64,000 bases of DNA from Tetradesmus obliquus. Taxonomy: Eukaryota > Chlorophyta > Chlorophyceae > Sphaeropleales > Scenedesmaceae. Below are positions 47,882 to 58,863 of this stretch, piece after piece. Every line of letters starts with the position of its first letter. Position 1 is the first letter of the stretch. The position numbers and the translations under genes are program-made. The stretch covers positions 1,228,501-1,292,500 of the forward strand of contig CP126205.1 of NCBI GenBank assembly GCA_030272155.1, given 5' to 3'. The notes below the pieces were generated by a model. It saw only the letters and a program-made list of their open reading frames with translations, ran no database searches and was not told the origin of the DNA.

Positions 47882-50217
47882 AGGGGTGCGGCTTCGCTGC
47901 TACCTGCTGCAACTGCAGCTGTACTGCTGTCGCACTGCTGACTCCTGTGATGCTGCTGCTGCTGCTGCTGCTGCAGCCCATCACTGCCACCAGAAGGATC
48001 TGCGGCAGCAGCAGCGCTGCCGCCCTGCTGACTTCTGCGCTGCCGCTCTCGCTGCTGCTGCTGCTGCTGGCTGGCCAAAGGTTTGCTGAGCACCTGCAGC
48101 TGCTGCTGGCCCATGCGCAGTGTGTAGTAGCCGATGCCACCCAGCTGCTGCAGCTGAAAGCCTGCTGCTGCCAGCACCACGTGGCACAGCCCAGCCAGCA
48201 GCTCCATGACAACATAGAACAGCAGCGGCCTGCAGCAGCAGCAGCAGCAGCAGCAGCAGGGTCTTGATCTGGTTGCAGCCACGGCGAAGAAGCCTATCAG
48301 AGCAACATGTGGTTTGCAGCCGGAAGCCTGCTGCTGCCAGCACCACGTGGCACAGCCCGGCCAGTAGCTCCATGACAACATAGAACAGCAGCGGCCTGCA
48401 GGAAAGACGGGTATTTGCGAGGACATCGAAGCCAGCAGCAGCAGCAGCAGCAGGGTGGTCTGTTGCAGCTGCAACACAGAAACCTATCAGAGCAATAAGC
48501 GCAGGCTGCTGCTGTTGCCCTCAAGCGCAGCCCACCACAGCCACATGGCTTCCTCACATCGCAATCAACCTGTACACGTGGCGCAGCGGGTCCCACACGT
48601 GACTCATGAAGCGCAGGTCAGCGTTGTACCCTGCAGGCACCCTCAAGACTCAAAACCTCAAGACTCAAACTGCACACAAGAAAACATTTGTGTTCACACC
48701 GACCTGTACACGTGTCGCAGCGGGTCCCAGAGGTGGCTCATAAACCGCAGGTCAGCGTTGTACCCTGCAGGCACCTTGCGCCCCGCATGGCACTCCAGCT
48801 GGCACACCAGGTCCTCCAGCTCGCCCTCCAGCCCGCCAGCCGCCATCTGGTCCCTGCAGGGAAGTTTGCAGGAAAGCAGCTGACAGTGTTAGGTGCTTGC
48901 AGGAACGCGATCGTCACACCAGAATGAAACGAGAGACACAACCAGTGGCAACTCTGAAAATGCTACCGGAAGCATAACGCAGAAGCAATTGCACGGTGAA
49001 CAAAGCGCTGCTGTCTGTATCTGACGGACAGCTGCAAGTCGCTCAATGCTTCTGCTCGACTGTCCTAATCGTTAACAACCACAATGCGAAAGCTGAGCAG
49101 TGCCAGGCTGCTGAGCAGCCGCTGCTGCTGCTGCCTTGCCAGTGGCAGATAGCTGCATTGTTGGTGGCTGGGTCTGTTGACCCAACGTGCTTGCAGATGC
49201 AGCTGCAGCTGCAGCTCTGCCTGGCATTATGATAGCAGCAGCTGAGGGCTGTCCGATGCCAGAGTGACACCTGTAACAGCACAGCTGCTGGGACTGGCTG
49301 CAGGGCATGCACATGCAGGACGTGCAACATGCCGGAACAACTACTGCTGCTGCTGCTGCTGCTGCTGCATCTTTGGTGCGCCACACTTCCAACCTGGCTT
49401 GCAGCATCACCAGAGCATGCACATCAGCTGCAGCTGGCACGTGTTCACAGTGGGGCTGCATGATAAGACAAATGATGCAGCTCCCGCTACTAGCTCAATG
49501 ACAATTTATACATGAGCAGCTCCGTGGCAGCAAGTGCTGCTCCTGTGTGCTGGCAAGTGCTCCTGCTGCTGATCACTGCTACGCATGCCAGCATGCACTA
49601 GCAGCTGCCACCAGCAGCTGCCTGCTGCAGCTGCAATGAGGCCTTACTGCTCACATTGTTTTGTACCAGACAGCGTATGCAAAGAGCTTTTTAAAGTTGT
49701 CGCGCTTGATGTCCTCCCAGTGCTGTGCGTTCACAAACCAGTTCTTCATGCTGCCTTGGATGTCATCCACGCGCTTCAGGTGATGCAGCAGCTTACGCTT
49801 TATGACTATGGGGTCGTAATCATCATGATCGGGCAGCGCTTGCATCATAGCATCAATCCTCCTAGCCAGCACGACATAGTGCACTGCGAAAAGTGCCTCC
49901 GCAGTGCTCACAATCCACAGGCAGGTTTTGAACTGTAAAGGTAGAAGCGCTAGACTTGCGGCGAAGGCTAGCACAGAGAGGACACCGGCTGCCACGCCCC
50001 GCCAAACAGCCAGAGTTTCCATGTGCGAAGCAAGCGCCTTGTACGGCGCTGCTTGGTGATGTGACTGTCTCAGATGCCAAACAGCAGTCAAACGCCAGCA
50101 AGAACGCACATGTATCGATTGAGGTGAGCCAGCGAGCAGGGAACGCAAAGAAGGAGAAGAACTGTGCACGCTACACGGCGTTTGCAGCGTTCTTGCGGTG
50201 CAATATTGCACAAACAT
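45085..50217 (-). CDS. Membrane-associated alpha/beta hydrolase, six exons
   Basis: Exons 50217-49667, 48853-48704, 48229-47521, 47262-47112, 46404-46286 and 45903-45085 join in phase (832 aa from the first ATG, 767 from an in-frame ATG at 50022). From 50022 the start METLAVWRG leads into hydrophobic helices. A cap-like region follows (NWFVNAQHWEDIKRDN, RPLLFYVVMELLAG). The hydrolase core has LPILFLHGVGAG (oxyanion side), the nucleophile elbow VVAHSYGTMVA (Ser), TLVVLSGRDILSP (likely acid) and GMAHAGILVNTAW (likely catalytic His). The layout resembles membrane lipase-like hydrolases of fungi and algae, substrate unknown. Gln and Ala runs interrupt it, and the C-terminus is low-complexity Ser/Asp. 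A frame reading through exon 5 to a stop at 46166 would lose the His. Confidence 0.8.
46475..46815 (-). repeat. Three copies of the hydrolase exon-5 acceptor edge
   Basis: The functional edge (INLWDEHVPARTLVVLSGRD, ending at 46404) is preceded on the gene strand by copies at about 46545, 46670 and 46805. All begin with CTGCAGGCATCAA-like acceptors. Spacing is about 125-145 bp. The copies stay largely in frame (VPALTLVVLSGRDIL). Confidence 0.9.
47312..48640 (-). repeat. Other exon-edge copies in the hydrolase gene
   Basis: A copy of the exon-4 acceptor edge lies at about 47320-47390 (CFAIFMPHIIRNFTYAW). A copy of the exon-3 acceptor edge lies at about 48320-48397 (PLLFYVVMELLAGLCHVV). A copy of the exon-2 donor edge lies at about 48575-48640 (YNADLRFMSHVWDPLRHVY). 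The exon-4 donor end also recurs near 46955-47005 (ELHCASILS), outside this range. Confidence 0.8.
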
Positions 50218-50974
50218 GCGGGATCTTACCCCTTGTCCCTTTGCGGAGGGCGTAAAGGCCGTTGTTTGACCTGCCTGTCATGTTGTCATCAACAACTGCC
50301 ATCTCCGAACTGACAGTGCTCCGTGCGGCAGTCAGACCCAGCAACCTTTCTACAAGCAATTCTAAACACAAATTATACCAATGACAAGAGGCACTGTTTC
50401 GGTTCAACGGCACAATGCGGCAATATGCTCATGGTGTTGCATGTACATGCCATGCACACAGTGCACACATGTGTGCATGCACATGCATGTGCCATATGGC
50501 CCACAGATCCCTGCCGCTGTGCGCTCACACCCCGACTTCGCGCCAGAGAATACAAGAGCTTAGAACTCGCACAAACTTGTCACCTTGATTACAGTCACTG
50601 CAAAGGGCTGCGCGTAAGAACTGGGCGCCAACAGCAGTGGCTACAGGCTACCCCTGCCAACAATTGTGTAAATGTGTAAAAGGACGAATTTAAACAACAC
50701 GAAAAGTGTATAAAACTAGCAAGATTGGTCCAAAGCACTGCGAGCATGGTCCCAACCCCAGCCAAACTAGTATAAAACATGTCTGCAAGAGGCGCCCGCC
50801 AGCATGACTGCTCAACATGCACTAGGCGCCGGCGCCGGCCACCCTGCATGCCTTGCCTTGCATGCCGGCACCCTGCGCATGTGAGTATGCATCATGTTGC
50901 ATTGTGCTACTGCAAAGCGTGTTGACCTGCAAATCTTAATTTATCTGTAGTAAATATTACCAGCGGCCAGCTGC
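50218..50974. other. Intergenic between two minus-strand genes
   Basis: This holds the 5' side of the hydrolase gene and the 3' flank of the metal-binding gene. No gene recognised. A CATGCACATG-rich stretch near 50440-50495 is low-complexity, and a palindromic GGCGCCGGCGCCGGCC lies near 50825. Confidence 0.45.
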
Positions 50975-51439
50975 TCAGCGGCCACCCCTCATGCCTTGCA
51001 TGCGGGCTCCCTGGGCGCTGCTGCTGCCGCTGCACACAACATAAAACGGCAGCAAGATAAGCTCCTTCCCCCTAGACACCTGCCCAACAAACAGATACGT
51101 GCCTGCAGAGGGCAACACTACCCCTGCGGTTTCAAGAGTAGGACCGAAAGGCCCAACAGCACTTTGCTGCATAGTCCCCATGCCTCCTTGTCATTTGTAG
51201 CGGGGCTCTGTGAGTTGCTGCTGCTGCTGCTGCTGCTGCTGCTCATGTCCATGCCTGGCATGTTCATTGCTGCTGCAGCAGCACCTGCTGCTCGTGCTGC
51301 AAGAACCCCTCGGCCTGCAGCTGCAGCCATCACACGCCGGCGACCTTCGTGCTTGTGCGCACCAGCAGCAGCAGCAGCAGCAGCAGCGCTAGCAGGCTGC
51401 TGCTGCATTGTCGCGTGGCTGGTGCCAGCAGTGCCGCTT

Positions 51440-51476
<37 letters not shown>

Positions 51477-51681
51477 GTTGTGGCTCGCCGTGCTCATGTG
51501 CAACAAATCCCAAGTCGCTGCGCACCACTGCCAGATGCATTGCTGCTGCAAGGTAGGGTTTTAAATCAGTGACAGGTAAACCGCTGCTGGCGTGGTTCAG
51601 TGTCCACACATATGACAGCGGCTGACCTGGCACACACTGCTGCCCCTGAGGCCCGGCCAGGGTGGCTTGGTACACTGCTGC

Positions 51682-51744
<63 letters not shown>

Positions 51745-52604
51745 CTTCGCTGGCTTTTGCGTGATGAGGGATGCAAGGCTGACAGATGAGCGGGAGCTCG
51801 CATGGAGTGACGTGCTGCGCACGTAGACGGTTGTTGCGCCTAGCCGGCCGCTGCTTGCTGCGCTGCTGGCAGCCATGGTTGGGCTGCCGGTTACTTTGAG
51901 CTTTGTGTGATTTGCTGTTGGGCCTTGGGGTAGCAAGGCATCAAAGGCCAGTAGGTATTCTCCGGCTTTGGGTAAGACAGCATCACTGAAGAGAAAAGAT
52001 GTACCAGGGTTGACTTGTGTGGGGTGCCAGTGGGCAAAGGTGTCCAGGTCTGTAGTGAAAGCAGCATCAAAGTGAGTGAGTGAGTGACTATGCCGGGCAG
52101 CTCTGCAGCTCCTGGGTAAGTTGAGGCTAAGAGGGTGTGTGAGGCCAGGAGCGGCGCCCCTGGGCTCCACGCCCTCTACCTGAGCATCAAACATTAGCGC
52201 TGCAGCAGGACGTGTGCATTGCTGTACGGCGATGCTTGATTGACAGCGCATGCGCAGCTGCGCAGCTGCTGCTGTCACCGCTGTTGCTGCTGCTGCTGCT
52301 GCTGTTGCTGACAAGGCAAGGCACACAACGAACACACCGACCGCTCACCTGCTACGATCACTACAAGATGCAGCTTTGCATCGTGTGATACCTTGAAGGA
52401 GGAGGTGTGAATAGGCTGACGTGTGTTGGGCCATACGAAGCTAGCCGTGAGGTTTGCTTTCGCATTTGCGACAGGCTGCTTCGGTGCTGTGATCATGATC
52501 ACATTGAACAGTGTGGCAACGGTGTTTTCTGCGCAGCGCACTGAGCTTGTCGTCAGCAGGCAAGCGAGCAAAACCGTATACGTTTGCGTAAGCCAGTCAG
52601 CCAT
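50975..52604 (-). CDS. Secreted His/Met-rich putative metal-binding protein
   Basis: Exon 1 is 52604-52349 and exon 2 starts at 52049 (phase 1). The start opens a signal peptide, MADWLTQTYTVLLACLLTTS. Two related beta-rich modules follow. The first has LHLVVIVADLDTFAHWHP and AGEYLLAFDALLP. The second has AAAMHLAVVRSDLGFVAHEH. DL.TFAH.HP and the matching pG.Y strand occur in bacterial periplasmic proteins linked to copper or heavy-metal loci. Later AHKHEG and MNMPGMDM add His and Met ligands. Read straight, exon 2 stops at 51118, but the expected last strands (VGPFGPTLE, LPSAGTYLFVGQ, LLPFYVV) lie in another frame ending at 50975. So there is a third exon (phase-1 donor near G/GTCGCC or G/GTGCTG, acceptor GGAG/GC near 51183) or a frameshift. 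Metal binding is inferred. Confidence 0.62.
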
Positions 52605-53340
52605 GTTAACGAAGCACAGGCTGGTGCGAAAAGGTCCTGACACTATGATTAGGTACTTTATCAATTGCATCTTGAGCTTGAGCCGGCAGCAGGGGGGCAG
52701 CTCCGTGGAACCCCGTGTTCCGGAACACTAGGGTTCTTTCAAAGACACAGTGTGCCACTGCAAATGGCGTTGCCATTGACTGGACTGAGTGACTGCAGTT
52801 AATTTGTTGTAATCCGCGTATCATGCGATGTTTTTGTTTTCATCGAAGCCCTTTGGCACTCAGGCATCTGCCAGCACCAAGCCTCCTCATTTCGTGCAGG
52901 CACTCAGTGATTACAACTCCATCACCATTTCGGTTCATGCCTCTATACCCGCCCAAAAAAGGTGAGCAATACTTTAGCCACTGTACTGTAGCCAATGAGT
53001 TCAACGTACATGCAGGTACACCCCACTCAAGCTGTCCCTGATCATCAGCAGCATGATGCTGCAGGGCTGAGGACTCCTCATGGTGGCAGCATTCAAGGCC
53101 ACGGTTGCAACAGGAAAATGAAAACATCAAGTCAAGCACCCCCCCCCCCCACCCCCCGTGCCCGTTCTCCATACGTCTTGGTTTATATAGATCACCGAAA
53201 ACAGTACTTATGCAATAAGTTCAATACATGACTTTGAGATACGCTGCGTATGCCTGCGCCTGAGGACCCCCCACCCCCACCCCCAAAACCTGCTGTGCTA
53301 CTGTTCAGGATGCAAGTAGCAGCTGCCCCCTCCTTCCGAC
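52605..53340. other. Intergenic, no gene recognised
   Basis: This is the promoter side of the metal-binding gene. It contains a C-rich run (CCCCCCCC near 53141) and a second C/A-rich run near 53270. The right end merges into a terminal-exon array. Confidence 0.5.
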
Positions 53341-53790
53341 AGGTGCCACGACATACTTGCTCTACCTGGAACCTCCGCCTATTTCTTGTCAACAGCCAAG
53401 CTGGCCCTGTTGCTGTAGGGCCTGAACTGCTGGAGCCTTGCTGAACCCCGCAACTGCTCAGGATGCAAGCTGTGACAAAGCATGAGCTGCAGCAGCTGCT
53501 ACCTCCTCCCTGTGCTGTTCACAAATGCCTGCCGCCTGGCGCCTCCACCTTTTCCCTGTCAACACGCTGACCCTGATGCTGTAGGGCTTGAACTGCTGAA
53601 GCCTTGCAAGGCCCCGCCTGGCAGCTGCTCAGGCCTCCTAGGATGCAAGCATCAGCAAGCTGACAAAGCAGACATGAGCTGCAGCAGCTGCTGCCTGCTC
53701 CCTGCGATGCTCACAATGCCTGCCGCCTGTCGCCTCCACTTTTTTCTTGTCAACTGCCAAGCTGGCCCTGCTGTTGTAGGGCTGATGCAC
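53341..53790 (-). repeat. Tandem copies of the unknown secreted protein's 3' coding end
   Basis: On the minus strand the end of the gene (LAVNKNKVEVPGGRHL and stop) is followed by three copies near 53717-53785, 53530-53607 and 53341-53443. Spacing is about 185-190 bp. The nearest copy still reads LAVDKKKVEATGGRH in frame. Confidence 0.85.
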
Positions 53791-53946
53791 CATGCATGGC
53801 AACCATAAAGTTTCTCCAGAGGATGTGCATCCTGCGCAAGCAAGCCTTTCCTACACCTGCCAGGCCTTGCCAATGACGCCAGGTTGCAGCTGTTCCCTCT
53901 CCCTGCCCCCACCTCACGCTGCAGCTGTTCTTTTCTGCTGCAGCTA

Positions 53947-54834
53947 TCACAAATGCCTGCCGCCTGGCACCTCCACCTTGTTCTTGTTAACAGCCAAAGT
54001 GGCCCTGATGCTGTAGGGTTTGAACTGCTGCTCGCTGTCTTTTGGAGTGCAGCGGCCCAGGGCCTTCGAATAGCTTGGCATCACATGGAACAGCTCATCT
54101 GCTGCTGTGTCGCGTGCCTTGATGACAGCAGCAGCAACTGGATGGCAACAGGCAGCAGCAGCAACAGCAGCAGCAACAGCAGATCACACAGCATGCGGGT
54201 TGTGCCGCACAACTGGCAGTCTGTGCAGTTGCTTTACAAAGAGAGATGCATGTGGCTTTGTGCGCGATATGAAACAAACTTGTGTGTTGCTTGGCATCAC
54301 ATGGAACAGCTCGTCTGCTGCTGTGTCGCGCGCCTTGATGACAGCAGCAGCAACTGCATGGCAAGGCAGCAGGCAGCAGATCACAATGCATGCAGGTTGT
54401 GCAGTCTGAGCAGCTGTTGGACAGCAGTTGACAATAAGACTGTGTCTTGCTTGTAAACCTGCAAGCAGATCGATCAGCGAATGAAGCATCATGTATCTGC
54501 AATATGAAACAAGCTTGTGTGTTGCTTGGCATCACATGGAACAGCTCGTCTGCTGCTGTGTCCCGCGCCTTTGATGACAGCAGCAGCAACTGCATGGCAA
54601 GGCAGCAGGCAGCAGATCGCAATGCATGCAGGTTGTGTAGTGTGAGCAGCTGTTGGACAGCTGTTGACAATGATACTATGATTTGCTTGTAAACCGGCAA
54701 GCAGATTGATCGGCGAATGAAATATCCTGTATCTGCAATGTTCAACAAACTTTTCAGTGGCTTGGCATCCACTGAACCGCTCGTCTGCTGCTGTGTCCCG
54801 CGCCTTGATGACAGCAGCAGCAACTGCAGTGTAA

Positions 54835-54884
<50 letters not shown>

Positions 54885-56819
54885 GCAGCAGCAGGCGGTC
54901 TGTGCCTGTCGCTTTTGTGTAAGCACTTGTCAGGATGGCTGTTATGCCGAGTGACTCCACCAGCCCCCCAGCACTGCCCCTCACACAATTGTAACAGAGC
55001 TGCTGTATTAGGTCTGGCACCCCGCATCACGACAGTGCTGCCATTCCATTACCAAAACAGCCTTGCAACAAAGCGTCCACATGCATGTATCATATGGTTC
55101 CCGCCCTGTGGCAACTCACTGTCGAGTATTGCGTTCACGGCCTTGCAGCCGTCACCAGACTGCGCCGGCCCCTTCTTGTAAGCACTTTCCAGGATGGCTG
55201 TGATGCCGAGGGACTCTACCAGGCCCTCAGCATACACATAGGCAATGCCATAGCCCACACCTTCAGCAGCCATGCCACCCATGCTGCAAGCAGATGACAG
55301 CAGAGAAAGAAAGATGCAGACAAAAGGCAGGGGTAAGACACTAGCCCACACCCTCAGCAGTGCACAGCAGTAGTCAGAGATGAAATAATGAAGCTTGCAA
55401 TGCTTGAAACTGTGCTTGACTGAGTGTCAAGGTTCCACCAGCGCTTCAGCATACACGTAGGCGATGCCGTAGCCCACTCCCTCAGCAGCCATGCCACCCA
55501 TGCTGCAGGCAGAGTATAAAAACACACAAAGAATCTGGAGTGTCAATGTACGGATATGCATGACAAAGGCAGGGGTGATACAGTGGCCCACTCCCTCAGC
55601 AGCCATGCCACCAATACTGCAGGCAGAGAGTGAAAGATGCAAACAGATTGTGGAGTGTGGATGTTGGGACAGCATGACAAAGGCATGCGTAAAACAGTGC
55701 CCCACTCCCTCAGCAGCCATGCCGCCCATGCGGCAGGCAGATTGAGATGCAGTGGTTTAACACAAGTACAATGTTCCCGAGATATGGTACCAGGCGGTGC
55801 TGGTGCCCCTTTGTGTGCGCAGCAGTGCACAGCAACAGACAGCTGAGTAACACTGGTTATGGAGCTGGACTAGCTGCCACTCTCAGAGCATGCGAGTGTA
55901 CACCACATGCTCTACTAGCTGTACCGCTGCTGCTGCTGCTGCTGCTGCTGCGCACCTGTTGCACTTGGCGAAGACGTCACCCCACACGTCAATCACATCT
56001 TGCGAGTAGACGTACGCTGCTCGGCCCACATTTTCCATCATTGGCCACAGCGGCACTCCATCAATGAACATCCTGCTGCCTTGGGAGCTGGGATCTGGCA
56101 GGGTGGCGGGGAGCAGCGGCAGCAGCAGCAGGAACAAAAAAAGTATGAGCCGTTGAGGCATGTTGCGGAGTTGAGAGGAGCGGTGGCGGCAGCAGCAGCA
56201 ACAGCAGCTGTCATGCATTGGAGCGCAGTCCTTGCACGCCAGTTGCAGGAGAGGGGTTACAACGCAAGCTGGGCTCCTGTACGGCCCTACCTGGCCTTTA
56301 GCTGCATCTAGATGCTGCACGTTGCATATGCACATACACACAGAGCTGCTGTACAACTGTTTGTAAAAGTATGAGGGCAAGCTGTGCAGCATTTCAAGCA
56401 TCACCCAGCCAGCAAACAGCCAGGCTGGCAGCAGCATCTGGCCATACCTGCTATTGTCTTGCACTGCTGCTCGGCATACGCTTCGACCTTGTCATTCGCT
56501 ATGGCAGCTTTAGCACTCTCCGCTACGTTTGCAGGAAACTCTGCAGCACGGACCGTTGACAGCCAGTCAGCAGTAACCCAGGTGCAGTGCAGTAAAGCTG
56601 GTGAGCAGCAGTGAGTTTTGCAGCAGCAGCGAGATATGTGGGGATGCACCACTCAGAAGGTATCTTATTGTTTAGGACCTCACCGAAAGGGTATAGCATT
56701 GGTACTGGCCACGTTCGAAGCTTTCTCCCACTGTGAAAAGGTAAGCTTGCCCCATTCGCCTCGTAAAGCTGCAAGGCGCTGACTAAAACTGCCAGTAACA
56801 CGATTAAACACGGCTTCAT
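53947..56819 (-). CDS. Unknown secreted 235-aa protein, five exons
   Basis: Exons 56819-56684, 56540-56448, 56079-55956, 55283-55120 and 54137-53947 join in phase (708 nt). A signal peptide opens it (MKPCLIVLLAVLVSALQLYE), then FPANVAESAKAAIANDKVEA, MFIDGVPLWPMMENVGRAA, a Gly-rich helix-like GGMAAEGVGYGIAYVYAEG, LVESLGITAILESAYKK, and the terminal VIKARDTAADELFHVMPSYS and LAVNKNKVEVPGGRHL. Three Cys lie in the mature part. I recognise no family. Secretion or organelle-lumen location is inferred from the signal peptide. Phase agreement across four introns and synonymous differences in the echoes support a real coding gene. Every edge of exons 4 and 5 has partial copies nearby. Confidence 0.75.
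54285..54835 (-). repeat. Three copies of the terminal exon's acceptor edge
   Basis: The start of exon 5 (VIKARDTAADELFHVMPS) recurs at about 54285-54358, 54525-54598 and 54770-54835, spaced about 240 bp. Each sits beside CAGCAGCAAC-type sequence. The first two copies continue with NTQ in place of YSK; the third is more diverged. Confidence 0.88.
54900..54990 (-). repeat. Copy of exon-4 3' part
   Basis: On the minus strand GGLVESLGITAILTSAYTKA repeats the second half of exon 4, in the intron between exons 4 and 5. Confidence 0.8.
55431..55740 (-). repeat. Three copies of exon-4 acceptor edge
   Basis: CAG followed by MGGMAAEGVG-type coding recurs at about 55431-55503, 55575-55618 and 55690-55738, before the functional exon at 55283. 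The nearest copy keeps 23 of 24 residues while changing nine codons. Confidence 0.9.
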
Positions 56820-57445
56820 GATGACCCGTGCTGCAGCAGTGCTCGAAATACGCAGCGGTGACACCTTTCGCAGCCTGGACGAACAGCACTTGTACAACGC
56901 AGGAGCACCGGCATACGAACGCACGTCAGCTTTACTCAAATGGTATTGCGTGCTGTAACCTGATCAAGCGGAGCAGCTGGATGTAACCGATAGGGCTTGA
57001 ACCAGTGCAGTCACTGTCGGACGTGGCAAGTTACTGCTAAACAGCATGCAGCAAAGCACGGTCCGCAAGCCGTTTGAGCTGAACCCCGATGTTGCTTTTC
57101 GCACAATGGTGACCGCGCTACTGCCTTCCAACCTTGGACATGCGCTGTGCCCACGTTCACCATTCACAGTTTGGCATGGCTGTGCCTGTGACAACCAGCA
57201 ACGTGCAGCAGAAAGAGCTGCAGAAAAGGCCTTTTGCAATAGCTGAATGCAGCAGGTTGCCCACTCACAGGGAGGCAAAGCATGTCACGGCCAGGTTGCA
57301 AGCTATGCCTGTAGCACTCCAAGTCCTCGCCATCCTGTCCCGCTGCTGCCACAACCAACCAACACCACGTGCACACAGAAGTTTGGAGCGCATGCCGACA
57401 CGCCACGCACCAGCAAGGTGAGACCTCAACATCAGATGATCTGGC
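56820..57445. other. Intergenic, no gene recognised
   Basis: Promoter side of the 235-aa protein gene and 3' flank of the zinc-finger/Nudix gene. Open frames on both strands have no recognisable content. Confidence 0.5.
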
Positions 57446-57848
57446 TCAGCTGCTGCTGCTGTGCTGGCAGGGGAAGCCCTCAAACACACCTTCCGCCCAC
57501 TCCTTAGGCAACTCCAAACTATCAACCAGCGGCAGCTGCCCTTTCAAACCCTCCACTCCACCAGCCAGCAGCGGAAACCACCTCCCGGGCTCAGCCGCAC
57601 TGCGCAGCGGCAGCTGACCCAACTCATGTGCTGCCACCCAGCAGGCCCCGGCACTCTCCCAATCAGGCAGCGTCTTAGGGCTGCAGCAGGGGTAGGCAGC
57701 GTGGCCCGCCCTGCTATGCCACGGGTGGCTGCTGCTCCGTGGGTCCAGCCCCTGCTGCTGCTGTTGCTGCGGAGGACAGCCTTCTGCCAGCGAGTCAGGA
57801 GGAAGCTCCCTGCTGCTGCTGGGCATTTCAATGCCAGTCCTTGCACCA

Positions 57849-57887
<39 letters not shown>

Positions 57888-58059
57888 TCTGCCAAGAAGA
57901 TCACGCGCCGCCAGGCCCCGCCGTGGTGGCTCTCCAAACTCAGGATGCCCTTGATGTCTACTGCTACGCCCGCCTCCTCCCTGCACTCCCGCACTGCGCC
58001 CTCCACCAAGCTCTCTCCAGGGTCTACGCCGCCGCCAGGCACCCAGAAGCCTGCATTGG

Positions 58060-58116
<57 letters not shown>

Positions 58117-58458
58117 GCAGCTTTCAATACACTGCCTCCTCCCTGCACTCCCGCACTGCGCCCTCCGCCAGGCTCTCTCCTGGCTCCACACCACTACCTG
58201 GCACCCAGACGCCTGCAGCAGCAGCAGCAGCAGCAGCAGGCCGCTGTTTAGAACACTGCCTGCTTGCCAGCTGTCAGCCCTCCACCAAGCTCTCCCCAGG
58301 GTCTACGCCGCTACCCGGCACCCAGAAGCCTGCAGCGGCAGCAGCAGCAGTGGCGGCAGCAGCGGCAGGCCGCTGTTAGAACACTGCCTGCTCATCAGCT
58401 GTCAGCCCTCCACCAAGCTCTCCCTGGATCCACGCCACCACCCGGCACCCAGAAGCCT

Positions 58459-58536
<78 letters not shown>

Positions 58537-58832
58537 ACGAACTGTTGCTGACATGACGAGTTGATAATTGGAAACACCAACATCTGAAAGGACCTCAGGT
58601 AGCCAACACCCCGCTGCGGCAAGCTCATTTCGAGCTTATGCAGCTGGCCGCACCTGATCCTGCAAACTCCTGCGTAATCAGGAACTTGCCGTCTGACTGA
58701 AGTGGGGCAGAGGACATGACACTACATTTGTAAGTCTGCAGTAGACACTGTGCCGCACCTGATCCTGCAAACTCTTGCGTCATCAGGAACTTGCCGTCCG
58801 AGGGCCGCCTCACAATGGCCAGCGCAAACACA

Positions 58833-58863
<31 letters not shown>

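Noticed and set aside
49043-49461. Minus-strand open frames in the hydrolase region
   Set aside because: They lie in the first intron of the hydrolase model, and their content is Ala/Ser/Cys low complexity.
57461-58564. 367-codon plus-strand open frame
   Set aside because: It is antisense to the Nudix exon and its echoes and consists of Ser/Gln runs from CAG tracts.
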